Shown piece by piece: positions 54,830 to 64,000 of a DNA stretch of 64,000 nt. Where the stretch lies: NCBI GenBank assembly GCA_949130485.1, contig OX422183.1, positions 14,653,312 to 14,717,311 on the forward strand, in the 5' to 3' direction. Made by a program: the position numbers and the translations under genes. The number at the start of each line of letters is the position of its first letter. The stretch's first letter is position 1. Under the pieces are notes generated by a model that was not told where the DNA came from, did not search any database, and worked only from the letters and a program-made list of their open reading frames with translations. This DNA comes from Agelas oroides (taxonomy: Eukaryota > Porifera > Demospongiae > Agelasida > Agelasidae).

Positions 54830-55946
54830 CACTAGACCTGGCGGATTGTGAAGGCTTTCTGACTCTCTTGTGTATGAGAAAGAGGGCGTAGTCTAATAAC
54901 ATGTATGACACACCCACCTTAAGTGGGTTACATGTGCCACACCCACCTCTTACACACTACCTGACAGAATAAGCCCTGCCCACTCATGCACAATCGCTAG
55001 GTTTAGACTGATACCACAGCTAAACTGCATTCATCTCCTGACACTGCCTATGTGATGCTAAATGAAGACTAGTTTGTCTTCTTAACTTGAATTGCTGAGC
55101 TCACAGTAACAGTTACTCATAATGCTGACATTGGAGCAAACCCCACACAAGCAGGAGTGCATGATGCCAAGGTAAGTTGCAGTGGTTGGTACCATGTAAA
55201 TGCACAACAGAAAAGCTAGGCTGCTCATGGATGGCAGGCTGTCGCAGAGTGGTAGACTGCTCATAATTTGACAGCAGAGTCTCTGGCTAAGCTTAACCCT
55301 CTTGGCACGGCTTTAATCTGACGTCACCATTAATTAATCGCAACAGCTGTTGCATAATTAGATTAGCACTCTGAAAGGTCAAGAGTCAAGCTTTGCTTGG
55401 TAAGCCTGATTTGTGTAGATAGTGCGTAACTAGGCTAGACTAGTTTATCTAAGTGGCTAATCGGCAGCTAGGTAAGCTATTTGCACTTGTTAGAAGCCAT
55501 TCACATGGAGCTATACTTGTAACTTACATGCACTTTGAAACAGTGCCGATTTTCCCATCTGTTACCTACAGCCCTGTCAGATTTGGCTGCTTCCAAGTTG
55601 TTTGGAGGTAGTACTTATGCCCTAAGTGAAAACTGAGAGCTGTTTGCTCCCTTTGTTTGAGAAAAAGCTTAGCGTTTGGTAGCCCTTGTCAAATTTATGA
55701 TTGCTTGCACATTAGTACTGCCCCTTCCTGTCCTTCCCGAGTTGTGATATAAGTGGAAAAGTATGGCCAAGGCTTATTACTACGCAATAGGCAGGGATTT
55801 ACCCCACACACTTATTTGGCTTTACAACTTGTGCACTAAGCGCTCGTTTGTATTGTGTACATATATATGCAACTTAATTCTGGTTTGTGCTTGTACTGAC
55901 CATCAACTGCATGCAGGCTGCTCACATGTGGCGCCAAATTAATTTA
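54830..55946. other. intergenic with one dispersed repeat
   Basis: 54,818-55,085 is the partner of 36,439-36,670. The rest shows nothing recognisable. Confidence 0.45.
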
Positions 55947-56564
55947 AGGGTGGTTGGAACTAACAACCGTTCAGATCCAGCAAAAAGCTGTTGTCATAAA
56001 ACAACCTGGGCAATTATTTTGATGAACCCAATCCACTTACTTGAAGCCTCAGGTCCGCCTGCGTTTACATTGCGGCAAGGAGGCTTGATTACTGTACACA
56101 AAGAACGACTGGGTGCAGTTTCTGTAAATGTGTTCACCGGAATTGAACCTTAGTTTGTTTTGCGACATCCTGTGCTATGGACTTGACCGTAACAGAACGT
56201 TTTTCGTGAAATACGCGCTGAACAGCCTGGCATTATGCTGCTAGCCCGTGAAAACAATGAAGCGCGTGCTTCTGTTTGTCTTATGATGAAAAGCGTTCTG
56301 TTATCGGATTCCTCTCGTAATAACAGCTCTGTAGACGGTGTTCCAAGTCAGTAAGTTACTCTGTTCAAAAGTTTTATCAACAAATAGGTCTGAATTTAGC
56401 CGCTTCACTGTTCAGCTTGTGGACATGGTAGATTTATACGTGTGTTTAGTAGTCCACACGGACGCTAAGTTGCAACAGGCCGTGCCTTTATAAGCCTTTT
56501 TATTGCCGAGATACAAACCCCAAGCAACCGTCCGCGTGCGCCCCCAATTAGTTCCGACCACCCT
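55947..56564. mobile_element. 618 bp element with 17 bp inverted ends
   Basis: AGGGTGGTTGGAACTAA at the left pairs with TTAGTTCCGACCACCCT at the right (one mismatch). No clear target duplication and no open frame with motifs. Superfamily unknown. Confidence 0.5.
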
Positions 56565-56745
56565 CAATGTGGGATTATCGGGAACACACACAATACTCTT
56601 GCTCTTGATCTACTATTATTATTGGAGATACTTCGTGAGGCTCACCATCAAAGACAAATTCCTTCCACCTACCCCCTGGTCAGGCAGGATAATATATTAT
56701 TGTAGTATTTGGTCACAGCTAAGAATCGGCAAGAGATCATTATTT

Positions 56746-57081
56746 AAGCTTAGGTGATCAATGAATGACTGTAGACAATAATCAGAGTACTTGTAGAAAG
56801 TATGGTGAATTGGTGAGAGCTGGGAGGTTAAGCTTAGGTGATCAATGAATGACTATAGACGATAATCAGAGCACTTGTAGAAAGTGTGGTGAATTGGTGA
56901 GAGCTGGGAGGTTAAGCTTAGGTAATCAATGAATGACTGTAGACAATAATCAGAGTACTTGTAGAAAGTGTGGTGAATTGGTGAGAGCTGGGTGGTTAAG
57001 CTTAGGTGATCAATGAATGAGTATAGACAATAATCAGAGTACTTGTAGAAAGTATGGTGAATTGGTGAGAGCTGGGTGGTT
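56746..57081. repeat. 84 bp minisatellite, four copies
   Basis: Four copies of an 84 bp unit (AAGCTTAGGTGATCAATGAA ... GTGAGAGCTGGGAGGTT) in exact register, plus a partial fifth that fades at about 57,115. Copies differ at a handful of sites. It sits directly before the KDZ relic. Confidence 0.93.
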
Positions 57082-57242
57082 AAGCTTAGGTAAATAAATC
57101 AAGGAATGACTGTAGCAGCTAGATATATATAATGATACAAACCCAAGGACGCAGAGTGTGAGCTACTTATAAGTTTACTGTGGACCAGTATCTGTTGAGT
57201 CAAGTTTCTGTGGAGGATGTCTAAGGGCTCCTGGTCAGGTGT

Positions 57243-57530
57243 ATGGCAGTGTGCACGGCCTTCTCCACTCCAATCCCCCCAAAACCCCGGAAATCTGTGG
57301 GTATATTATATAAACGCATACTTGGCCCCCTCCTCACGAAGAAAATAGTCCACACTGCAGAATTCCTGTGCTATGACGATGGATGCCACGTAAGGAAGTT
57401 TGCTAACAACCCAGTGAGGAGCACACTAACTGATACAACTAAGAGGATTGCAGCCATGGAAATCGTCATTGACAAAATGCATTTCAAGGGGCATATAAAT
57501 CCGTGGTGAAGACGTTACTGTAACCCCAAT
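57243..57530 (+). pseudogene. KDZ-type transposase fragment
   Basis: A plus-strand frame reads FLCYDDGCHVRKFANNP, then MEIVIDKMHFKGHINPW, then RRYCNPND. This matches my recollection of the conserved Asp-and-His/Cys core of Kyakuja-Dileera-Zisupton (KDZ) transposases. A TGA (57,507-57,509) interrupts it just after NPW, where a Cys codon would be expected, and homology stops shortly after CNPND. Only about 90 residues of a usually far longer protein remain. Family assignment is by recall of motif style, not by search. Confidence 0.5.
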
Positions 57531-57776
57531 GACTTGACATTCATCGTGGGACAGCAGGTGACTCAACGACTGGACCTCCTCCTTCAACTGTCTGGTGGAG
57601 CTACCTGCACTCATGACATCTCACACACTACCCATCTCCTTACACCGTCTATGAACTGTCTTCCTGCATGCCTTTCCTGTGGTGATACGCCCCCTCGTGA
57701 TTTACTCAAGAGTCAAAGGCTTCAAGGAAAAAAATTGCATTTGAGAGTAATTACCAAGAAACAAAGAAAGCAAGTG

Positions 57777-58676
57777 CTATACCTGTCCTCCTGTCACAAG
57801 CTCCACAATGTTCTCTTCCGGTGACTCAGCTAGCATACGTTTCACCAAACTAGTGGCAACCCTCCTCTCAATTGCTGTGGTTGGAGTGTGTGGACTCTGT
57901 GAAAGCAGTTGTCCAACTGTTGGGTCAGGTGGAAGCTGAAGGTGCTGTCGGCAACCTGATGCAAGCGAGATTCTGCAGCTGCACGTATTACTGGCAAGCA
58001 GGGCCCTCACACCTGATGTATACAGTCGCCCTATTAGCTTCACCACTACCTCAGGAGGGCTCTGTACGTTGTCAATGCCGTGTTCATGGTGACTACTACA
58101 GCCAGGGCACACACCACTACCACCCTTCATGTGTGCTACAAAGCAACCCATGCAGACCATTTTGCCACACAACGTCAGCTGGATTGGACGATTCAGAATG
58201 TTTGTACAGCTGGGACACTGAAAGTCAGCCAGGGAGATGTTGGATGCTGCTGTGTGAAACTGAGATGGTTGTACAACCTGAAAACCAGTGGGTGCGATGG
58301 TATTGAGGTGCTTCCAGACTGTGTGCATGCTGTTGTTCCCTGGGTGACCACGGTTTTTCCTCTCGTTTCGGGGCCTTTCATCCACTGACTGCTGACTGAA
58401 CATTCACTCACACATGTAACAGCTATTTTCAGAATGGCTTGTCCACATGAAAGGAGTGACAGAGCTTTCGTACAAGACTCCCTTGGCTTTTGCGTCACTA
58501 ATGCAGCCTGCCCTCTGGAAGCACGGTGGACAAAATTGACTCGGATGGATGTCGGGATCGTCATTTATGCAGTCGATGCTGTATGCCTGCCTATGCAGAT
58601 CCCTATAATCAGAGCATCTTCTCCTGCATTTGAATCTTTGGTTTTGCGCAGACTCTTCAATGTTTATCCAACCCAT
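57777..58676 (-). CDS. RAG1-N-terminal-like gene, copy A
   Basis: On the minus strand from ATG at 58,676 to a donor at 57,783 (GGACAG|GTATAG). In order: a basic Cys pair (FKCRRRC), DIHPSQFCPPCFQ, and MWTSHSENSCYMC. These three parallel the vertebrate RAG1 segment with IHPxxFCxxC and WxPHSxSCxxC. A RING-type unit follows (CPSC ... LCGKMVCMGC ... CPGC), then SPPEVVVKLIG and a degenerate finger, ending VELVTGGQ. In the RING the usual His is Lys (CGK where RAG1 has CKH). One in-frame TGA (58,404-58,406) follows SCYMCE; copy B lacks the three bases that create it. The catalytic RAG1 core is absent. Such N-RAG sequences are known in invertebrates, alone or in transposons. Activity here is unknown; a ubiquitin ligase or DNA-binding role would be inference. 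Confidence 0.7.
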
Positions 58677-59277
58677 TCTTGTGTTCCTCCATGTGTTATA
58701 AAATAATCACCTGCGTAGAACCTTGTTACATACGTTAGAAAACGTTACAACTCAATTTCTGTGTTCATGTAAAGAACTTACATTAACCTGCTTATCGCGT
58801 ATCCCTGTGTTGTCCACAAAACTCCAGACGAGTGGATGGAAGCCGGTAAAGTGCACTCGTACGGCTGGTTCTGATTGTGCGCGGTAAGAAAGGTGCGTGC
58901 TCAGTACTGCAACGGGCAAGCAGCTGCTGCGCAGTAGTTTCCAAGGTTTCTCACAGAGTTATTTTGTATTGCTTTCATGCATATTTTAATCGTCATAGCG
59001 TATGTTAGCAGTATTCACAGTCTGCTGTAAAAACATTATGCAATTAGATCCGAAGAAACCGATTTACGGTACTATTCTAATTACAAGACTTGATGTCTAC
59101 ATAACAACCCTAATTGTTTCTGATTACAATCTTAGTACAATCCCAGTAGAATGCTCAATACAATGTAAGTAGAATGAAAGATGATTCTACTTTAATCACT
59201 ACACTTCTTCAATGCCTCAATGCCAACATCAACGCTCCAGATCATGAATTATTAATGTACAAGCATGACTCTACAAT
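58677..59277. other. non-coding flank shared by both RAG1-N-like copies
   Basis: 58,690-59,065 and 62,290-62,690 are homologous (TACATACGTTAGAAAACGTT, CACTAAACTCCAGACGAGTG-type, GCTTTCATGCATATTTTAAT, AGAAACCGATTTA). The duplication therefore included the 5' flank, which may hold the promoter. Homology fades at about 59,070. Confidence 0.65.
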
Positions 59278-60600
59278 TCAAATAGTGAACTTACCTTCAA
59301 AAAGCAAACCCTTTAGAAACGGATCCTTTAAGTGGCTGAAGTCGACTTGATGATAATCATAATGATCATCACTGATTAGACAATCATCACTGATTAGCCA
59401 GTTTATCATCAACCCTAATTGTTTCCAGTCAAGGTTCTCACACAGCCAACCTTCATTCCCTTTATACATTACACTGTTATAAGTCAGACCAAGGCTTGCA
59501 GGTAGATCGGCTTCCAAGTGCCTGTCCAAATCTATCATGACAACAGTATCAGGGAGCTTGAAACAAATGTTTTCCAGTCGAACATCTAAATGTGCCACCT
59601 TTTCGACATTATGTTGGTGTTCAAGTGCTGCTCTAACCTTCGTCACCAATGAGTACAGGCAGCGTTTAGCGTCCCGTCTTGAAAGGGGACGTTCATAACT
59701 TTCAACACCAAGGAAATTCAAATGCTTTACTTTATGTAGAAGCAGAGTCTCTCTGTACAGAAAATAGCTATAAAGTTTTTGCTCTCATGTCCGTCTGGGT
59801 TATATTTCCAGAAGTGATCTGTACCTTGAAGCACTATTGATTGCCGTGAACAGACTTGACACTGTATCCGCTTGTCAACATGTTTACTCGCTAACTTTAG
59901 TTCAGCACTCGATAATGCGATGAAGAAGCGATCACATTCTAGTCCGCTAGTGATTCTGTTGAATTCGAGAGATTCGGTGATGGCTCGAGAAACTTCACCT
60001 AGAACATCATCGGCTGAGGTCAAGGGAGTATAATGAACCTGGAAGGAGAAATCTTTCCACTCAATGCGAACTTTGGCAACACACTCCTTGTCTTTGAACT
60101 CAGGGAAAGTGAATCCAGTGCAATGGCTTATGTCTGTACTGTAGTTGTGAAGCAGGTCTATGAGACTAGCGAGTCTTACTAACCGATTGATGAAAAGGGC
60201 TGGATTGCACTTCTACAATGAGCAGAGGCAGCCCACTTTTCAAAAATACCACATCCAGTCGGTTCTCAACTGATTTCAAAAATGGTTGGAGATGTCGAAA
60301 TTGATCCAGTTCCTTATCCACAGAAACTTTCACACCAGTAAGATTTAGAGGTATTAAGCGTTTCACATACTCCCCAACATACTTGTCCTTTTGTGATGCA
60401 GTGTAACGAATTTCGAGCAGATAATCATTATCGTCAAAGGGAATCTCTAGGTCTGAAAGATTGAGCGCTCTCTTGTTAAGAACACTCTCGAAATAGCCAT
60501 TGGTACATAGCTCATGGTCAAATATGCGATCAAAACATCTGGCAGAGCTTGATGAATAAACACGTTGTGCGGCTGCTTCTGTTTCTCTTACCCAATCCAT
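59278..60600 (-). CDS. nuclease-fold plus atypical kinase protein, Crinkler-effector-like, frame-broken
   Basis: Three minus-strand segments (60,600-60,166; about 60,150-59,727; 59,721-59,278) form one protein with two single-base shifts near 60,175 and 59,740. Segment 1 carries a PD-(D/E)xK-type motif, LDVVFLKSGLPLLIVEVQSS, as in restriction-endonuclease-fold domains. Segment 3 has a kinase-like catalytic loop, VAHLDVRLENICF, and VVMIDLDRH in place of DFG. A nuclease-fold domain followed by such a kinase is described for Crinkler/RHS-type eukaryotic effectors, many tied to transposons. It would act on nucleic acid and phosphorylate an unknown target; this is inferred from motifs. A short internal duplication (SDDCLISDD) is present. 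The gene lies between the two RAG1-N-like copies, same strand. The shifts may be decay, short introns or base errors. Confidence 0.55.
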
Positions 60601-61052
60601 TATCTGGTAGTCTGTCTCCTTTGTCAGTTCACAGTTTTAGAATGGGTTCTACGGGATTAGCAAGGTGGCAGTGTCAGGGTGGCGCAGTAGGAGGCAAGGT
60701 AGCAGGCAGCAACCGCAAAGCCACGTCAACTAGAGGCAAGGAGGCAACAGTGTCAGGAATACAACACCTATCACAACCATAGATTGTAAACCTACGTAAC
60801 CGAGATAGGAAACATTTCGCTTACGCGTTAGATCATCGTTTCACCGGAAGTTAAACTTCCTGTTTGACGCGTGACTTTCTCCGCGATGTTTTGTCGCCTG
60901 CGGTTACGTTGCGTTGGTAAATATTGCGCTGGGCTAGCGAGCAAAGGAACGAACCGTAGAAAAAACGCCCCAACGGACATACGAAAGAACGAATGAAGGA
61001 GAAACATTTCCGACAGAGAAAGGCTCACAATCAGTGGAAACATTAGGCTGCC
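60601..61052. other. intergenic between the nuclease-kinase gene and copy B
   Basis: The left part is purine-rich with doubled GGCAAGGAGGCAACAG / GGCAAGGTAGCAGGCAGC units at about 60,690-60,750. No gene seen. Confidence 0.4.
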
Positions 61053-62270
61053 CTACGGAATCCTTGACTCGCTGACAAAAGTCGCTGAATGACTTCGGTA
61101 CACTTTTTTCAGGTCACAGTATAGGAATCGCTTGATCTGGTCATCTGTTGTGAACTGGGGATATAGCTGCACAGCCTCTTCACAGCTACCAGTATTAGTG
61201 AGTCTAAGAAAGGCTGTACAAAGTGCTCGAATATTCTTGAGTTTTTCCGCCTCTCCTCTCAGTTCCTGCAAGGATATTGTATGAGTGATTACCTGATCAA
61301 GGAGTTGGCACTGTTCGTCCTCCTCCATAACTCTAATGGGAGCAAGATACTGCTGCTTAAACTCTGACTTTGACAGAAGTGTAGCCAGGTTCAGCTTCTG
61401 TCCTTTGAGCTTGGCTTGCTCAAATAGGTCCATGACCTGAACAGCACGATCCCAGACACGCACGGGCAATTGCTGTGGTTGGAGTGTGTGGACTCTGCGA
61501 AAGCAGTTGTCCAACTGTTGGGTCAGGTGGAAGCTGAAGGTGCTGTCGGCAACCTGATACAAGATGGTCAGCGACATTCTGCAGCTGCAGGTATTGCTGG
61601 CAAGCAGGGCCCTCACACCTGATGTACAGTCCCCCTATCAGCTTCACCACTACCTCCGGAGGGCTCTGTACATTGTCAATGCCATACTCTTGGTAACTAC
61701 TACAGCCAGGGCACACACCACTACCACCCTTCATGTATGCAACCCATGCAGACCATTTTGCCACACAAAGTCAGGTGGATTGGACAATTCAGAATGTTTG
61801 TACAGCTGGGACAATGGAAGTCAGCCAGGGAGATGTTGGATGCTGCTGTGTGAAACTGAGATGGATAAAGTGGTTGTACAACCTGAAAACCAGTGAGTGT
61901 GATGGTATCAAGGTGCTTCCTGACTGTGTGTGGCTGTTGTTCCCTGGGTGACCACGGTTTTTCCTCTCGTTTCGGGGCCTTCACCCACTGACTGCTGACT
62001 GAACATTTCACACATGTAACAGCTATTTTCAGAATGGCTTGTCCACATGAAAGGAGTGACAGAACTTTTGTACATGACTCCCTTGGCTTTTGCATCACTA
62101 ATGCGGCCTGCCCTCTGGAAGCACGGTGGGCAAAATTGATTCAGATGGATGTTGGGATCGTTATTTATGCAGTCGATGCTGTATCCCTGCCTAAGCAGAT
62201 CCCTGTCATCAGAGCATCTTCTCCTGCATTTGAACTTTGGTTTTGTGCAGACTCTTCAATGTTTATACAA
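61053..62270 (-). pseudogene. RAG1-N-terminal-like gene, copy B, fused to another domain
   Basis: DNA-level homology with copy A runs from about 62,700 to 61,480. A base missing near 62,238 and another near 61,985 break the frame. The RING and finger read clearly in pieces: CPSC ... CGKMVCMGC, then CPGCSSYQEYGIDNVQSP, KLIGGLYIRCEGPACQQYL and ADHLVSGCRQH. The finger is better preserved than in copy A. After PHTPTTAI the sequence leaves homology with copy A and enters a different domain at 61,440-61,053 (VWDRAVQVMDLFEQAKLKG, EEDEQCQLLDQVITH, LRGEAEKLKNIRALCTAFLR), which I recall from other invertebrate repeats but cannot name. It ends with another probable shift after YCDLKK. Confidence 0.65.
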
Positions 62271-62690
62271 CCCATTCTTGTGTTCCTCCATGTGTTGTAA
62301 AATAATCACCTGCGTAGAACCTTGTTACATACGTTAGAAAACTTAGAAAACGTTACAACTCAATTTCTGTGTTCATGTAAAGTACTTATCATGTATCCCT
62401 GTGTTGTCCACTAAACTCCAGACGAGTGGGTGGAAGCCAGTGAAGTGCGCTCATACGGCTGGTTCTCTTTGTGTGTGGTAAAAAATGTGCATGCTCAGTG
62501 CCACAATGGGCGAGCAGCTGCTGTGCAGTGGTTTCCAAGGTTTCCCACAGTTATTTTGTATTTTGTATTGCTTTCATGCATATTTTAATCTTCATGTATA
62601 GCTATTTTAAGTACGTTAGCAGTATTCATAGTCTGCTGTAGAAACATGCAATTAAATCCAAAGAAACCGATTTATGGTACTATTCTAATT

Positions 62691-63278
62691 TTAGATCATG
62701 GTTGTAGTAAATGCTTGAATGTGATTGGTCAACAGCAGGTGTTCTAAATCCCATAGAATACTTGTAAATTCTCATAGAACACCTGTAATTTTATTGCTCA
62801 GAGCATGAGGCCATTGTTTTGGCCTTACATTGTCAGTAGTATGTACATGGATTATGTATAAACAAATATTTTGATGCGTGTAAATACAAGTATATTTTGT
62901 GTAAATAAGCGAATTTTTGTTTTCTGTAAATCTTTTTCTGTTCGGGTGTATGCGGAAGTTCGGTTATTACTCCATACACCACCTCCGTGAGCAGGTCTGT
63001 CTTTGAAACTGGCTGTGTTCTTCGAGCGAAGACAACACTTTGAGCAGCCATTCGTTGTTCTCAGTGTGACCTTTCTTCACCGAGGTATATCGTAACCTGC
63101 ACCCGTACTTTCAGAACACAGGTGGGTTATAGTTCGGTTTTTGAGGTATGTTCCGTTCGTTCGGTTCGCTCTGCAGGGTAGCTAGTCCGACGGCTCTTCG
63201 TGTTCACAGCTTTCTGTCGCTTGTGATGGCGGTATTTGCTTCGAAAATGTGCTGGAGTTTACTTACAACAGTGCTAGC
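62691..63278. other. intergenic spacer
   Basis: TTCTAAATCCCATAGAATAC and a nearby inverted TTCTCATAGAACACCTG suggest a small repeat. Short frames on both strands lack motifs. Confidence 0.35.
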
Positions 63279-63330
63279 TAGTCTCGCGAGCCAGACTCTC
63301 CTTCGAGTGAGAGTCTGGCCTGCGAGACTA
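63279..63330. mobile_element. 52 bp minimal MITE
   Basis: TAGTCTCGCGAGCCAGACTC ... CGAGACTA with a perfect 9 bp target duplication AGTGCTAGC. Like 22,612-22,655, it is little more than two ends. Confidence 0.9.
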
Positions 63331-63353
63331 AGTGCTAGCCATGATCTAAAAAA

Positions 63354-63495
63354 GTGAGACACTGAGACCAACGGGATCTACGCAGTTTATAAACCCTCGG
63401 GCCCCCTAGTAGCGCCCTCGCTGCGCTCGGGGCGCTACAGCCCAGGGGCCCTCGGGTTTCTAAATCGCGTAGATCCCTCGGTCTCAGTGTCTAAC
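63354..63495. mobile_element. 142 bp GC-rich foldback with GTTAGACACT ends
   Basis: GTGAGACACTGAGACC at the left pairs with GGTCTCAGTGTCTAAC at the right. The inner arms GGGATCTACGC / GCGTAGATCC and AACCCTCGGGCCCC / GGGGCCCTCGGGTT close on a GC-rich loop. The terminal decamer matches that of 45,797-45,934. Confidence 0.8.
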
Positions 63496-63539
63496 TATTA
63501 TACAGACAATGTCTACGTAAAAACACCCGTGTAGTGAGT

Positions 63540-63660
63540 GTGGTAGGTGGGTGTGGCACCACATGACCCACCTTGATGTGGACATGTTGACATGTGTCAT
63601 TAGACTACGCCACCTTGGTGTGGGCATGTTGACATGTGTCATTAGACTACGCCCCCTAGC
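63540..63660. repeat. doubled 49 bp unit
   Basis: Two head-to-tail copies of a unit with GGACATGTTGACATGTGTCA and TTAGACTACGCC. The surrounding text resembles the repeats at 36,480 and 54,890. Confidence 0.7.
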
Positions 63661-63784
63661 TTTCTCATACCAAAGGGGGTCAGATACGTATCTTACATGA
63701 TCCGAACTGGGGTTATGTAGGTGGCTGGACCTTCAGCATGTACCTCTTATGCAGGCTTCAGGTAAATGTTTGTTGTTGTTGGGT

Positions 63785-64000
63785 TTTTTTGCTGCCTTGT
63801 TAAGTGACCATTATTGGGGAAGGCTTTCATCAGCCACTGTAGCAGAGGGCAGGTTGGATCACTGAGCATAACAAATGGAATGTCCCTTACATTGTTCAAG
63901 GATGAGTGTACAAGGGATGCCTTTAACTCCAGTTTTGTTGGTTTCCAGTTTTTTGGCAAATAGCAACCCCAGAGTTGCCACGTGGTAAGATACCAGTTTT
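63785..64000 (-). pseudogene. Harbinger/PIF (DDE_4) transposase fragment, runs off the window
   Basis: A minus-strand reading KNWKPTKLELKASLVHSSL, then FVMLSDPTCPLLQWLMKAF, then NNGHLTRQQ matches the region around the second catalytic Asp of Harbinger-type transposases (typically GDxAYPLLPWLMKPY...LTxxQ). The Gly before the Asp is Ser here. Homology ends after RQQ, before the conserved part with the Glu. The rest lies beyond 64,000. Probably decayed. Confidence 0.55.

Noticed and set aside
57872..58306. Plus-strand frames of 102-144 codons
   Set aside because: Antisense to the RAG1-N-like gene; the minus reading has ordered zinc ligands conserved between copies.

Overview
This 64 kb window is nuclear DNA of an invertebrate animal. 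Its real genes are split by GT-AG introns, bacterial-style operons are absent, and most of the sequence is layered transposable elements. A demosponge, or possibly a cnidarian, is my best guess from the mix of families (Crypton, KDZ, CACTA, RAG1-N-terminal-like genes, a Cys-rich GPI-type secreted protein). That is a judgement from recall, not a proof. I found no tRNA, rRNA or CRISPR array.

Layout. 1-24 kb is almost gene-free: a 4-copy satellite, a 2.2 kb inverted palindrome, tandem segmental duplications, and many short inverted-repeat elements ending TAGYCTCG...CGAGRCTA. Two exons of a possible secreted or receptor gene lie at 22.1-24.0 kb on the minus strand. 25-28 kb is a duplicated block (second copy at 53.7-54.8 kb) invaded by a LINE 3' end and a MITE. 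28,175-36,156 is an essentially complete CACTA (EnSpm) transposon with CACTA termini, AT-rich subterminal repeats and two divergent multi-exon genes: a tnp2-family transposase (minus) and an unrecognised accessory gene (plus), sharing a 187 bp intergenic region. 38,507-44,050 is a young Ty3/Gypsy LTR retrotransposon (minus) with near-identical LTRs, a 5 bp target duplication, gag, and pol reached by a -1 frameshift signal; pol carries a small disrupting deletion. 44.2-45.8 kb is a decayed Crypton tyrosine recombinase gene. 47-50 kb holds an intact Cys-rich secreted protein gene between arms of a foldback element.

57-62.3 kb is the most unusual part. Two diverged copies of a gene resembling the non-catalytic N-terminal half of vertebrate RAG1 (zinc-binding region, RING, C2H2-like finger) flank a gene with a restriction-endonuclease-fold motif and an atypical kinase domain, a layout reminiscent of Crinkler-type effectors. 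A KDZ transposase relic lies beside the first copy. A Harbinger transposase fragment runs off the right edge.

Most coding units are transposon genes, each acting on its own element. The best candidates for host genes are the Cys-rich protein, the Ig-like exon and possibly the RAG1-N-like and nuclease-kinase genes, though the last two carry frame breaks in this sequence.
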